A stretch of 64,000 nucleotides of DNA, taken from Microbacterium hominis NBRC 15708. Lineage in GTDB: Bacteria; Actinomycetota; Actinomycetes; Actinomycetales; Microbacteriaceae. Each line of letters opens with the position of its first letter. Within the stretch, counting starts at the first letter, position 1. The notes under the pieces are model-generated. The model was not told the origin of the DNA and did not search any database. It was given only the letters and a program-made list of their open reading frames with translations. This document shows, one piece after another, positions 43,318 through 56,023 of the stretch. Position numbers and translations under genes: made by a program. Where the stretch lies: NCBI RefSeq assembly GCF_001592125.1, contig NZ_BCWI01000009.1, forward strand, positions 62,001-126,000, written 5' to 3'.

Positions 43318-44043
43318 TCAGTAGTACACGGGCGTCGCGGCGACGATACCGACGATGACCGCGGCCGTGACGGCGACGCCGTAGAGGATCGGGCCGGCCG
43401 CGGCCACGATGACGGCGGCGATGCCCTGCCCGCGCCCGCGCCGCGTCGTGATCGCGACGATGCCCTGCACGAGGGCCCACAGGCCCAGGACGGTCCCCGC
43501 CCAGAAGCCGATCTCGGCCCAGAGCACGAGGCCGCGCACGGGGCTGAGCAGTGCCAGCACCTGGTCGTCGGAGAGGTTCTCCAGCGCCGCGGTCGAAGAC
43601 ACCCCCGCGTGTGCGACCGCCCCGCTGGCGGCGGCGAATGCGGTGACGGTGCTCAGCACCGTCGCGAGGACGACGGCGACGATCGCGATGATGAGCGCGA
43701 TCGTGCCGAGGGCGCGTGACGGCGACGCGGCGGGTGCCGCCGCGCCCGGATACCCGGGTGCGGTGCCATAGGTCGGGGCGGTGCCGTGGGTCGGGGCAGC
43801 GCCGTAGGTCGGGGCGGCGCCGTACGTCGGCGCGGGTGCCGGCGCGGAGCTCGGCGCGGGCGCGCCCGCAGCGGTGACGGGAGACGGGGCGGCCTGAGGG
43901 GGCGCCGCGGGGTGGGGCACGGCCGCCGGGGGGACGTAGACGGGAGGCGCCCCGGGAGCGGGCTGGACGTAGCCGCCGCTCGTGGAGGGGGCCGCCGGCG
44001 CGGTGGGCTCGAGGGGCGCAGCGGGCTGCGGGTTGTCGCTCAC
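43318..44043 (-). CDS. DUF4190-like membrane protein with Pro/Ala-rich N-terminus
   Basis: The 241-residue protein has a low-complexity cytosolic N-terminus (residues 1-110) rich in Pro, Ala and Tyr, including near-perfect repeats of APTYGAAPTYGAAPTHGTAP. Three hydrophobic segments follow at about 111-135, 175-195 and 208-236. The C-terminal half resembles small actinobacterial DUF4190/DUF4064 membrane proteins of unknown role. The Tyr-Gly-Pro-rich tail style is common in proteins that scaffold at the membrane, but no partner is evident. The start is GTG 44043. It stands alone, convergent to pth and divergent from mfd. Confidence 0.65.
   Translation of the reverse strand: MSDNPQPAAPLEPTAPAAPSTSGGYVQPAPGAPPVYVPPAAVPHPAAPPQAAPSPVTAAGAPAPSSAPAPAPTYGAAPTYGAAPTHGTAPTYGTAPGYPGAAAPAASPSRALGTIALIIAIVAVVLATVLSTVTAFAAASGAVAHAGVSSTAALENLSDDQVLALLSPVRGLVLWAEIGFWAGTVLGLWALVQGIVAITTRRGRGQGIAAVIVAAAGPILYGVAVTAAVIVGIVAATPVYY
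43761..43832 (-). repeat. Four 18-bp tandem repeats inside the DUF4190-like gene
   Basis: Four units of the form CGGTGCCGTAGGTCGGGG run head to tail and encode the APTYGA-type hexapeptide repeat. Unit number may vary between strains by slippage. Confidence 0.75.
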
Positions 44044-44133
44044 GTGCTCATCCTAGGCAGAGCCGCCGCTCGGCGCGTGTCGGAGCGGCGTCGCGGCGAG
44101 CGGCGCGCAGCGTCCGGTGTCGGCGGTGCGCCG

Positions 44134-44139
44134 TAGACT
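44134..44139 (+). promoter_or_regulatory. -10 element TAGACT for mfd (leaderless)
   Basis: TAGACT ends 6 nt before GTG 44146. The gap CTTCCG has no Shine-Dalgarno function. Confidence 0.6.
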
Positions 44140-44145
44140 CTTCCG

Positions 44146-47100
44146 GTGACAGTTTCCGGGATCGTTCGCGCCCTCATCCAGGCGGACACGGTCCGCGAAG
44201 CCGTCGAGTCCGCGCTCGCCGACACCGACTTCTCGCTCGTCGCGGGACTCGACGCGCCCGTCCTCGCGGCACTCGTCGAGCGCCGCCGCCGCGCCGGACA
44301 CCCGGCGGCCCTGCTCGCCGTGGCGCCGACCGGCCGGCGGGCCGAAGCGCTCGGCGCGGCGCTGTCGAGCGTCCTGCCGGATGCCGAGGTGCTGCATTTC
44401 CCCGCCTGGGAGACCCTGCCGCACGAACGGCTGAGCCCGTCGCCGGAGACCGTCGGGCGGCGCCTCGCCGTGCTGCGCGCCGTCGACCACTGGGACGGCT
44501 CCCACCCCCTCATCGTGACCGCCTCGGTGCGCAGCGCGCTGCAGCCGATCGCGGCAGGGCTGACCGACGCCGGCGTGATCGAGCTGTCGGCCGGGGGTCG
44601 CGGCTACGACCTCGACGGCGTGACGCGCCGGCTCGTCGACCTCGCGTACCACCGGGTCGACATGGTGTCGCGGCGCGGTGAGTTCGCCGTACGCGGCGGC
44701 ATCCTCGACGTGTTCCCGCCCGCCGCCGACCACCCGTACCGCGTCGAGTTCTTCGGCGACGAGGTCGACCAGATCCGCGCGTTCTCGGTCGCCGATCAGC
44801 GCTCGTTGCCCGGCGAGGTGGCGGCCGTCACCCTGCTGCCCAGCCGTGAGCTGCTGCTGACGCCGGCCGTGCGCGAGCGCGCAGCGGGTCTTCGCGACCG
44901 GTTCCCGGGCCTGCGCGGCATGCTCGAGAAGATGAGCGAGGGCATCCCGGTCGAAGGGATGGAATCGCTCCTTCCGGCCCTCGCGGACGCCGTCGTGCCG
45001 CTCGTGGACTATCTCCCCGCCGCGACGGCGGTGGCCCTGGTCGATCCCGAGCGCGCGGTGGGTCGGGCGATGACGCTGGGGGAGACCAACCGCGAGTTCC
45101 TCGAGGCGGCCTGGAGCGCCGCCGTCGCCGGCGCCGACACCCCGATCGATCTCGGCTCGGGCGACTTCCTCGCCCTGCCCGAGCTGCGCGCGGCGACCTC
45201 GGCGCGCGGCGGTGTGTGGTGGACGCTGAGCGGGTTCGACTCGGGCGACGCCGACGCGGCGGCCGACCTCGCGGGCATCGACGGCGGGCACCGGGCCGAT
45301 GTCGTGCGCGTCCCCGCCTCCGCGGTGCCGTCGTTCCAGGGCAACGTCGACGGCGCCACGGCGCACGTGGGCGACCTGCTCGCCGACGGCTGGCGCGTCG
45401 TGATCGCGGCCTCCGGCGCCGGGCTCGTCGACCGTGCGCGCGACGTGCTGGCCGAGCGCGGCATCGCGGCGCGCACGGTCGACGCGCTGGCCGAAGCCCC
45501 CGAGTCGGGCGTGGCCGTCGCCGTGCTCGGGGCGCTCGAGAGCGGATTCGAGCAGCCCGACGCCCGACTGGCGGTGCTCACCGAGGCGGAGTTCTACGGG
45601 CGCACCATCGGTGCCGACAGCCGCGTCGTCAAGAAGCTCGCATCGCGGCGCCGCAACGTCGTCGACCCGCTGCAGCTGAAGGCGGGCGACATCGTCGTGC
45701 ACGCCACCCACGGCATCGGCCGCTTCGTCGAGCTCGTGCAGCGCGAGGTGTCCAGCGGCGGCCGCAACGCCGTGAAGACGACGCGCGAGTACCTCGTGCT
45801 CGAGTACGCGCCCTCCAAGCGCGGTCATCCCGGCGACAAGCTCTTCGTCCCCACCGATCAGCTCGACCTGCTCAGCAAGTACGTCGGCGGCGAGGCGCCC
45901 ACGCTGTCGAAGATGGGTGGCAGCGACTGGGCCGCCGCGAAGGGCAAGGCGCGCAAGGCCGTCCGCGACATCGCCGTGGAGCTGGTCAAGCTGTACTCCG
46001 CCCGGATGGCGGCCAAGGGCTACGCGTTCGGTCCCGACACGCCCTGGCAGCGCGAGCTGGAGGAGGCGTTCCCCTTCGCCGAGACCCCCGATCAGCTGCA
46101 GACGATCGAGGAGATCAAGGCCGACATGGAGCGGCCGATCCCGATGGACCGACTGCTGTCCGGCGATGTCGGCTTCGGCAAGACCGAGGTCGCGGTCCGC
46201 GCGGCGTTCAAGGCCATCCAGGACGGCAAGCAGGTCGCGATGCTCGTGCCGACGACGCTGCTCGTCAAGCAGCACCTCGACACGTTCACCGAGCGGTTCG
46301 CGGGCTTCCCCGTGAAGGTGCGGGCGCTGTCGCGCTTCCAGACCGACAAGGAGGCGCGCGAGATCCTCGCGGGGCTCACCGAGGGCAGCATCGACATGGT
46401 CATCGGCACCCACCGCATCCTCACCGAGAAGGTCGTCTTCAAAGACCTCGGCCTCATGATCATCGACGAGGAGCAGCGCTTCGGCGTCGAGCACAAGGAT
46501 GCGCTGAAGAAGCTCAAGACCAACGTCGACATCCTGGCGATGAGCGCGACGCCGATTCCGCGGACGCTCGAGATGGCGGTGACCGGCATCCGCGAAATGT
46601 CGACGCTGCAGACCCCGCCGGAGGACCGGCATCCGATCCTGTCCTACGTCGGTCCGCGCAGCGACAAGCAGATCGCCGCCGCGATCCGTCGCGAGCTCCT
46701 GCGCGAAGGCCAGGTCTTCTACGTGCACAACCGCGTGCAGTCGATCCAGCGGGTCGCCGCCCACCTCGCCGAGCTCGTGCCGGAGGCGCGCATCGCGGTC
46801 GCCCACGGGCAGATGGGTGAGCACGCCCTGGAGGAGGTCGTCGACGGCTTCTGGGAGCGCCGGTTCGACGTGCTCGTGTCGACGACCATCATCGAGACCG
46901 GTCTGGACATCTCCAACGCGAACACGATCGTCATCGACCGCGCCGACAAGTACGGCCTCAGTCAGCTGCATCAGCTGCGCGGACGCGTCGGTCGCGGACG
47001 CGAGCGCGCCTACGCCTACTTCCTCTACGACGAGATGAAGCCTCTCTCGGAGACCGCGGCCGATCGGCTCGAGACCATCGCGGTGAACAACGATCTCGGC

Positions 47101-47772
47101 AGCGGCATGCAGGTCGCCCTCAAGGACCTGGAGCTGCGCGGCGCGGGCAATCTCCTCGGCGCCGAGCAGGCCGGCCACATCGCCGGCGTCGGCTTCGACC
47201 TGTACCTGCGCATGATCGGCGAGGCCGTCGCGACGTTCCGCGGCGACGACGTGGAGGGGCCGACCGAGCTGCGCCTGGAGCTTCCCATCGACGCCCGCCT
47301 GCCGGAGAGCTACATCGACAGCGAGCGTCTGCGCCTGGAGGCCTACCAGAAGCTCTCGGCCGCCGCCTCGCCCGACGCCCGTACGCGCGGCGGGGATGCC
47401 GGAGCCTCCAGCGACCCCATCGATCTCGTGATCGAGGAGCTCACCGACCGCTACGGCACGCCGCCGCGCGAGGTCGACGGTCTCGTCGCGATCGCCCGGC
47501 TGCGCCGCCGTGCCGCCGTCGCGGGCCTCAGCGACGTCGTCGCGATGGGGCCGAACCTGCGGGTCGTGCCGGCGCCGGCCTCCGACTCGCTGCGGGTGCG
47601 GCTGCAGCGCCTCTACCCGAAGTCGAAGGTCCTCGCCGGCGGCGAGGCGATGGTCGTGCCGCTGCCGACGGCGGCGGGGGAGCCACTGGCCGACGGTGAT
47701 CTGATCGCCTGGGTCGGCCAGCTCATCGACCAGCTCTACCCGCTGCCGGTCGCCGAGGCCGTCGAGGCCTGA
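44146..47772 (+). CDS. mfd: Transcription-repair coupling factor
   Basis: Mfd removes RNA polymerase stalled at lesions and recruits UvrA. The 1208-residue protein has the UvrB-like N-terminal module, a CarD-like RNA-polymerase interaction domain (LKAGDIVVHATHGIGRFVEL), and a RecG-like motor with Walker A SGDVGFGKTEVAVRA (about residue 673) and Walker B IIDEEQRFG. The TRCF C-terminal part has LELRGAGNLLGAEQAGHIAGVG. Length and domain order are normal. GTG 44146 is fixed by the -10 element 6 nt upstream. It converges with the amino-acid transporter gene with an 11-bp gap. Confidence 0.97.
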   Translation: MTVSGIVRALIQADTVREAVESALADTDFSLVAGLDAPVLAALVERRRRAGHPAALLAVAPTGRRAEALGAALSSVLPDAEVLHFPAWETLPHERLSPSPETVGRRLAVLRAVDHWDGSHPLIVTASVRSALQPIAAGLTDAGVIELSAGGRGYDLDGVTRRLVDLAYHRVDMVSRRGEFAVRGGILDVFPPAADHPYRVEFFGDEVDQIRAFSVADQRSLPGEVAAVTLLPSRELLLTPAVRERAAGLRDRFPGLRGMLEKMSEGIPVEGMESLLPALADAVVPLVDYLPAATAVALVDPERAVGRAMTLGETNREFLEAAWSAAVAGADTPIDLGSGDFLALPELRAATSARGGVWWTLSGFDSGDADAAADLAGIDGGHRADVVRVPASAVPSFQGNVDGATAHVGDLLADGWRVVIAASGAGLVDRARDVLAERGIAARTVDALAEAPESGVAVAVLGALESGFEQPDARLAVLTEAEFYGRTIGADSRVVKKLASRRRNVVDPLQLKAGDIVVHATHGIGRFVELVQREVSSGGRNAVKTTREYLVLEYAPSKRGHPGDKLFVPTDQLDLLSKYVGGEAPTLSKMGGSDWAAAKGKARKAVRDIAVELVKLYSARMAAKGYAFGPDTPWQRELEEAFPFAETPDQLQTIEEIKADMERPIPMDRLLSGDVGFGKTEVAVRAAFKAIQDGKQVAMLVPTTLLVKQHLDTFTERFAGFPVKVRALSRFQTDKEAREILAGLTEGSIDMVIGTHRILTEKVVFKDLGLMIIDEEQRFGVEHKDALKKLKTNVDILAMSATPIPRTLEMAVTGIREMSTLQTPPEDRHPILSYVGPRSDKQIAAAIRRELLREGQVFYVHNRVQSIQRVAAHLAELVPEARIAVAHGQMGEHALEEVVDGFWERRFDVLVSTTIIETGLDISNANTIVIDRADKYGLSQLHQLRGRVGRGRERAYAYFLYDEMKPLSETAADRLETIAVNNDLGSGMQVALKDLELRGAGNLLGAEQAGHIAGVGFDLYLRMIGEAVATFRGDDVEGPTELRLELPIDARLPESYIDSERLRLEAYQKLSAAASPDARTRGGDAGASSDPIDLVIEELTDRYGTPPREVDGLVAIARLRRRAAVAGLSDVVAMGPNLRVVPAPASDSLRVRLQRLYPKSKVLAGGEAMVVPLPTAAGEPLADGDLIAWVGQLIDQLYPLPVAEAVEA

Positions 47773-47783
47773 GCCCGGGGCGC

Positions 47784-49214
47784 TCAGATCTCGATCGCCC
47801 CCACGGACAGCAGGACGGCCGCCGCGAGAGCCGCGGCGACGGCGACGGCGAAGACGACCCACTCGCCGCGCTGGAAGACGCGGTCGCCGCGACGGCGCCG
47901 CGCGAGGGCGAACAGCAGCGTGCCGGGCACGAGGACCAGCATCGCGAGCAGCAGGTACTGGCCTCCCGCCGCGGCGAGCAGGAACAGGGTGTAGGCGGTG
48001 GCGCAGGCGGCCACGACGAGGGCGCCGGCGACCGCGCGCGAGCCGTCGGAGCGGGCATCGGCGAGAGCCACACGCAGCCCGTACCCCGCCGTGAGGACGT
48101 AGGGGATGAGCGCGAACGCGCTGGTCAGGCTGAGCGCGACGTCGAACGCGTTCGTGGAGAAGAGCACCACGATCAGCAGTGCCTGCACGAGCAGCGTCGA
48201 CATCGTCAGGGCTCCGACCGGCACGTCACGGGCGTTGGTGCGGGCGAACACCGGGGGCAGGTCGCCGTCGCGCGCCGCGACCAGCAGCACCTCCGCCGCC
48301 ATCAGCGTCCACGACAGGTACGCCCCGAGCACCGCCACGATGAGCGCCACGCCGACGAAGCCCGCACCCCACGGTCCGACGACCTCGGCGAGCACCCCGG
48401 CCATCGACGGCTGGGCCAGCTGCGCGATGCGCTCGCGCGGGAGGATGCCGAAGGACACGATCGTCACCGACAGGAAGATCGCGAGCACGCTGAGGAATCC
48501 GAGCACGGTCGCGCGCCCGATGTCGCGGCGGCGGCGTGCGTGCCGCGAGTACGCGCTCGCGCCCTCGACGCCGATGAAGGCGAATACCGTGACGAGCAGG
48601 GTGCCGCGCACCTGATCGTAGAGCGGGACGTCGCCGGGGCCGGACAGGTTCGCGGCGAACACCGCCGGATCGAACGCGAACAGACACAGGAACACGAACA
48701 CGACGATCGGCAGCACCTTCGCGACGCTGACGATGCGATTCACCGCGGCCGCCTCACGCGTACCGCGACGCACGAGCAGGAAGAAGGTCCACAATCCCGC
48801 GGACGACACCGCGACGGCCACGGGCGTGTCGCCCCCGGCGACGGCGGGCAGCACCGCGCCCACCGTCGACATGATGAACACCCAGTAGAAGACGTTCCCC
48901 GCGCAGGCGCTCGCCCAGTAGCCGAACGCGGACAGGAAGCCGAGGTAGCGGCCGAACCCGGCCCGCGCGTACGAGTACACGCCGGCATCCAACTCCGGCC
49001 GGCGCGCGGCCAGCCGCTGGAAGACGAGCGCCAGCAGGAGCATGCCGGTGCCCGCCACCGCCCACGCGACGAGGGAGCCCACCACCCCCGTCTGCGCCGC
49101 GAAGGTGCCCGGCAGCGAGAAGACCCCGGCGCCGACCATCGAGCCGACGACGAACGTCGACAGGGTCAGCGTCGAGACGGTGGCGGGGGCGGGGGAGCCG
49201 GCTCCGGACGACAC
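47784..49214 (-). CDS. APC family amino-acid transporter (basic amino acid/polyamine antiporter-like)
   Basis: This 476-residue permease has 12 predicted helices. TM1 carries the glycine-rich break FVVGSMVGAGVFSLPGTFA, and FAFIGVEGASAYSRHARRRRDIGRAT marks the TM6 region. The closest family pattern is ArcD/LysI-type arginine:ornithine or lysine exchangers. The start is GTG 49214, 5 bp after the gdhA stop on the same strand, so the two genes form an operon. Pairing with glutamate dehydrogenase suggests a role in nitrogen balance, although the exact substrate is open. Confidence 0.88.
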   Translation of the reverse strand: MSSGAGSPAPATVSTLTLSTFVVGSMVGAGVFSLPGTFAAQTGVVGSLVAWAVAGTGMLLLALVFQRLAARRPELDAGVYSYARAGFGRYLGFLSAFGYWASACAGNVFYWVFIMSTVGAVLPAVAGGDTPVAVAVSSAGLWTFFLLVRRGTREAAAVNRIVSVAKVLPIVVFVFLCLFAFDPAVFAANLSGPGDVPLYDQVRGTLLVTVFAFIGVEGASAYSRHARRRRDIGRATVLGFLSVLAIFLSVTIVSFGILPRERIAQLAQPSMAGVLAEVVGPWGAGFVGVALIVAVLGAYLSWTLMAAEVLLVAARDGDLPPVFARTNARDVPVGALTMSTLLVQALLIVVLFSTNAFDVALSLTSAFALIPYVLTAGYGLRVALADARSDGSRAVAGALVVAACATAYTLFLLAAAGGQYLLLAMLVLVPGTLLFALARRRRGDRVFQRGEWVVFAVAVAAALAAAVLLSVGAIEI

Positions 49215-49219
49215 GGCCG

Positions 49220-50692
<1,473 letters not shown>

Positions 50693-50694
50693 TC

Positions 50695-51294
50695 ATGCAG
50701 TTCGAACACCTCGGGGCCCGGCCCCGCATCCACCCCGACGCCGTGGTCGCCCCGACGGCGGTGATCTCGGGGGACGTGGAGATCGGCGCGGGATGCCAGA
50801 TCCTCCACGGCGCCGTGCTGACCGCCGAGGGCGGCCCGATCACGCTCGGCACGCACGTGATCGTCATGGAGAACGCGCTCATCCGCGCCAGCGCAGTGCA
50901 CCCCGTCCACATCGGCTCCCACGTCCTCGTCGGGCCGACCGCCAGCATCTCGGGGGCGACCGTGGGCGACGAGGTGTTCCTCGCCACCGGCACGCGCGTG
51001 TTCAACGGCGCGCGCATCGGCGACCGGTCGGAGGTGCGCATCGGCGCCATCGTGCACGTGCGCACCGCGCTGCCCCCGGAGTCGGTCGTGCCGATCGGGT
51101 GGGTGGCGGTAGGCGATCCCGCACGGATGCTGTCGCCCGACCGTCACGAGGAGATCTGGGCCCTGCAGAAGGAGCTGGACTTCCCCGGCTTCGTCTTCGG
51201 CGTGGACCGCGACACGCCCGATCTGATGATCCAGCTCACCGAGCGCTACGGCGCGGCGCTCGCGCGCCACGCCGACGACCGCCGCGCGGACTGA
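50695..51294 (+). CDS. Gamma-carbonic-anhydrase-like left-handed beta-helix protein
   Basis: The 199-residue protein consists of hexapeptide repeats ([LIV]-G-x4), as in VISGDVEIGAGCQILHGAVL and HIGSHVLVGPTASISGATVG, with a C-terminal helix (HEEIWALQKELDF). His residues in AVHPVHIGSHVLVGP sit about where gamma-carbonic anhydrases hold zinc, but the third ligand is not obvious. It could be a carbonic anhydrase homologue or an acyltransferase-like carrier protein. It lies divergent from gdhA and convergent with ppc. A carbonic anhydrase next to PEP carboxylase would make sense, because ppc uses bicarbonate. Confidence 0.75.
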   Translation: MQFEHLGARPRIHPDAVVAPTAVISGDVEIGAGCQILHGAVLTAEGGPITLGTHVIVMENALIRASAVHPVHIGSHVLVGPTASISGATVGDEVFLATGTRVFNGARIGDRSEVRIGAIVHVRTALPPESVVPIGWVAVGDPARMLSPDRHEEIWALQKELDFPGFVFGVDRDTPDLMIQLTERYGAALARHADDRRAD

Positions 51295-51324
51295 GCCCGC
51301 GCGGCGTCACGGGCGCGGGGCGGC

Positions 51325-53997
<2,673 letters not shown>

Positions 53998-54039
53998 GAC
54001 ACCACGCTAATGGCACGGTGTTTCACCTTTGTCACGGGG

Positions 54040-54045
54040 TATGAT
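54040..54045 (+). promoter_or_regulatory. -10 element TATGAT for nhaA
   Basis: TATGAT is near consensus and places the transcript start near 54052, giving a leader of about 110 nt before the nhaA ATG. Confidence 0.5.
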
Positions 54046-54051
54046 TCAGCC

Positions 54052-54160
54052 TGGTGTGAAACCGTGCAGAGTCCGGGGCTGAGACCCGTTCGGAGTCCGC
54101 ATTCCGGTGTGCCGGGAAGTCTGGTCGGCGATTCCCGTCCGTCGACCCCTCGGAGTGCCC
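54052..54160 (+). promoter_or_regulatory. Structured nhaA leader, candidate ion-responsive riboswitch
   Basis: TCCG-GGG (54072-54078) pairs with CCC (54085-54087) and CGGA (54091-54094) around loop CTGAGA with a GTT bulge. TTCCGG (54102-54107) can pair with CCGG-AA (54112-54118). Alternatively CGGGAA (54113-54118) can pair with TTCCCG (54132-54137); the two are mutually exclusive. The SD CGGAG (54151-54155) could pair with upstream TCCG words. nhaA leaders are known sites of alkali-ion riboswitches (nhaA-I type), but membership is not proven here. Confidence 0.45.
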
Positions 54161-55312
54161 ATGTCCCTGCTGCGATCCGCGCGTTTCCCCGCCGTTCTGC
54201 TGCTCCTCGCCGCCGCCGCCGGCCTCGTGCTGGCCAACTCGCCGCTGCGCGATGCCGCGTTCGCCGTGGCCGATGCGCACCTGGGCATCCCCGGCGTCGT
54301 GGACCTCTCGGTGCGTCACTGGATCTCGGACGGTCTGCTCGCCGTGTTCTTCTTCGTCGCGGCGGTGGAGCTGCAGTTCGAGCTCACGAGCGGGCAGCTC
54401 GCCTCCGCGCGGCGCGCCGTGCTGCCGGCGATCGCCGCGGCCGGCGGCGTGCTGGTGCCGGTCGCGCTGTATCTGGCGATCGCCGGGACGCCGGCGACAT
54501 CGGCCGGGTGGCCCATCCCGACGGCCACCGACATCGCGTTCGCGCTGGGTGTGCTCGCCGTCTTCGGCCGTGGCCTTCCGCCCGCGGTACGGGTCTTCCT
54601 CCTGGCGCTGGCGATCCTCGACGACATCGTCGGCATCGTGTTCATCGCCGTGCTGTTCACCTCCGACGTCGACACCGCCATGCTGCTGCTCGCGGTCGTG
54701 CTCGTCGTCGTCTTCGCCGTCTGCAGCCGACTCCTCGACACCCGGGCGCGGCCGATCGCGATCGCGGGTCTCGCCGTGTCGGCGCTCGGCACGTGGTACG
54801 CCGTGCACGAGTCCGGCGTCCACGCCACGATCGCCGGCGTCGTGCTGGGACTCGTGATGGCGCAGCAGCCGGCGATGCGCACGCGCCACGCGATCGAGCC
54901 GTGGGTCAACGGCCTGATCCTCCCGCTGTTCGCCCTGTGCGCCGCGCTCGTGACCATCCCCGCAGTGTCGGCGGGGGAGCTCTCGCCGGCGTTCTGGGGC
55001 GTGCTCGTCGCGCTGCCCCTCGGCAAGATCATCGGCATCGGCCTCGCCGGCGGCCTCGCGCAGCGGATCCTGCGCGTCGCGCCCTCGGAGCGGCTGGCCG
55101 CGGGAGACCTGCTCGCCGCGGGCGCGCTGGGCGGCATCGGGTTCACCGTGTCGCTGCTGCTGAGCGAGCTGGCGTTCGCCGGTGACCCCGGCATCCGCGA
55201 TCAGGCGACCCTCGGCGTGCTGGCGGGCTCCGCGATCTCGCTCGTCGCGGCCGGGATCCTCGTATCGTGGCGGGCATGGCATCACCGACGCCGGGTCCCG
55301 GCGATTTCCTGA
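54161..55312 (+). CDS. nhaA: Na+/H+ antiporter NhaA
   Basis: NhaA expels Na+ or Li+ in exchange for protons. The 383-residue protein has about 11-12 helices and the transport-site residues: TATDIAFALGVLAVFG with Asp124 (equivalent to E. coli Asp133) and LAILDDIVGIVFIA with Asp154/Asp155 (equivalent to 163/164). The N-terminal FPAVLLLLAAAAGLVLANSP is typical. ATG 54161 has CGGAG upstream. The 3' end overlaps mazG by 37 bp in another frame. A structured leader suggests control by ions. Confidence 0.94.
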   Translation: MSLLRSARFPAVLLLLAAAAGLVLANSPLRDAAFAVADAHLGIPGVVDLSVRHWISDGLLAVFFFVAAVELQFELTSGQLASARRAVLPAIAAAGGVLVPVALYLAIAGTPATSAGWPIPTATDIAFALGVLAVFGRGLPPAVRVFLLALAILDDIVGIVFIAVLFTSDVDTAMLLLAVVLVVVFAVCSRLLDTRARPIAIAGLAVSALGTWYAVHESGVHATIAGVVLGLVMAQQPAMRTRHAIEPWVNGLILPLFALCAALVTIPAVSAGELSPAFWGVLVALPLGKIIGIGLAGGLAQRILRVAPSERLAAGDLLAAGALGGIGFTVSLLLSELAFAGDPGIRDQATLGVLAGSAISLVAAGILVSWRAWHHRRRVPAIS

Positions 55313-56019
55313 CACCTTCGGCATCGCCAGCGTCGTCCCCGGCGTCGTCCACTCCGTCGGGCGATGCGCTCCGCCGCGCCGCCGACGTGATGCGCGCCGT
55401 CCGCGAGCGGTGCGTGTGGTCGCGGCAGATCACCCACGACGACCTCGTGCCCTACCTCGTCGAGGAGTCCGCCGAGCTGATCGACGCGGTCGAGGCCGGC
55501 ACGCGCGCCGACCTGCGCGAGGAGCTCGGCGATCTGCTCTGGCAGGTGCTGTTCCACGCCGCCGTCGCCGCCGAAGACCCGGACGATCCGTTCGACATCG
55601 ACGACGTCGCCGACGCCCTCGCGGAGAAGATGGTGCGCCGCCACCCCCACGTCTTCGGGGATGCCGTGGCCACCACGCCTGAGGAGGTGCTCGTGCACTG
55701 GAACGCCGCGAAGGCCGCCGAGAAGCGCGACCGGCGGTCGGTGCTCGACGGCGTCTCGGCGCACATGCCCTCCCTCGCGCTGGCCCAGAAGGTCCTCGGT
55801 CGCGCCGCTGCGCTCCCCGGTGCGCCGTCCGCACCGCTCGCGGACGGGGTGGCGCCCAGCAGCGAGGAGGAGCTCGGGGCGACGCTGCTGGGGCTCGTCG
55901 CGCTCGCGCGGGAACGGGGCTGGGACGCCGAGCGAGCGTTGCGCGGCGCCGTCCGCACGTTGGAGGGCGGCATCCGACAGGTCGAGGCGCGGGGCGCCGG
56001 AGCCGACCTGGAAGAATGA
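55276..56019 (+). CDS. mazG: Nucleoside triphosphate pyrophosphohydrolase MazG
   Basis: MazG hydrolyses (d)NTPs to monophosphates and helps clear damaged nucleotides. The 247-residue protein has the all-alpha motif YLVEESAELIDAVE (ExxE) and EELGDLLWQVLFHA with the second acidic pair. KMVRRHPHVFGD and the Trp of VLVHWNAAKAAEK follow. Near the N-terminus the usual CPWD is replaced by CVWSRQ. ATG 55276 or GTG 55267 both lie inside the end of nhaA. hisS follows after 4 nt. In actinobacteria mazG usually lies between mfd and eno, as here. Confidence 0.93.
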   Translation: MASPTPGPGDFLTPSASPASSPASSTPSGDALRRAADVMRAVRERCVWSRQITHDDLVPYLVEESAELIDAVEAGTRADLREELGDLLWQVLFHAAVAAEDPDDPFDIDDVADALAEKMVRRHPHVFGDAVATTPEEVLVHWNAAKAAEKRDRRSVLDGVSAHMPSLALAQKVLGRAAALPGAPSAPLADGVAPSSEEELGATLLGLVALARERGWDAERALRGAVRTLEGGIRQVEARGAGADLEE

Positions 56020-56023
56020 TCCC

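Noticed and set aside
43761..43832. Short tandem repeats considered as a CRISPR-like array
   Set aside because: The units are contiguous, encode peptide repeats in frame and have no spacers.
44053..47862. A 1269-codon open frame on the minus strand opposite mfd
   Set aside because: It is the antisense shadow of a strongly supported mfd gene; the translation is low-complexity Arg/His/Asp-rich, typical of GC-rich shadow frames.
54071..54090. Possible TPP riboswitch, because of GGGGCTGAGA
   Set aside because: The second conserved part of the TPP aptamer (ACCTGAT and the following stem) is absent, and the gene downstream is nhaA rather than a thiamine gene.
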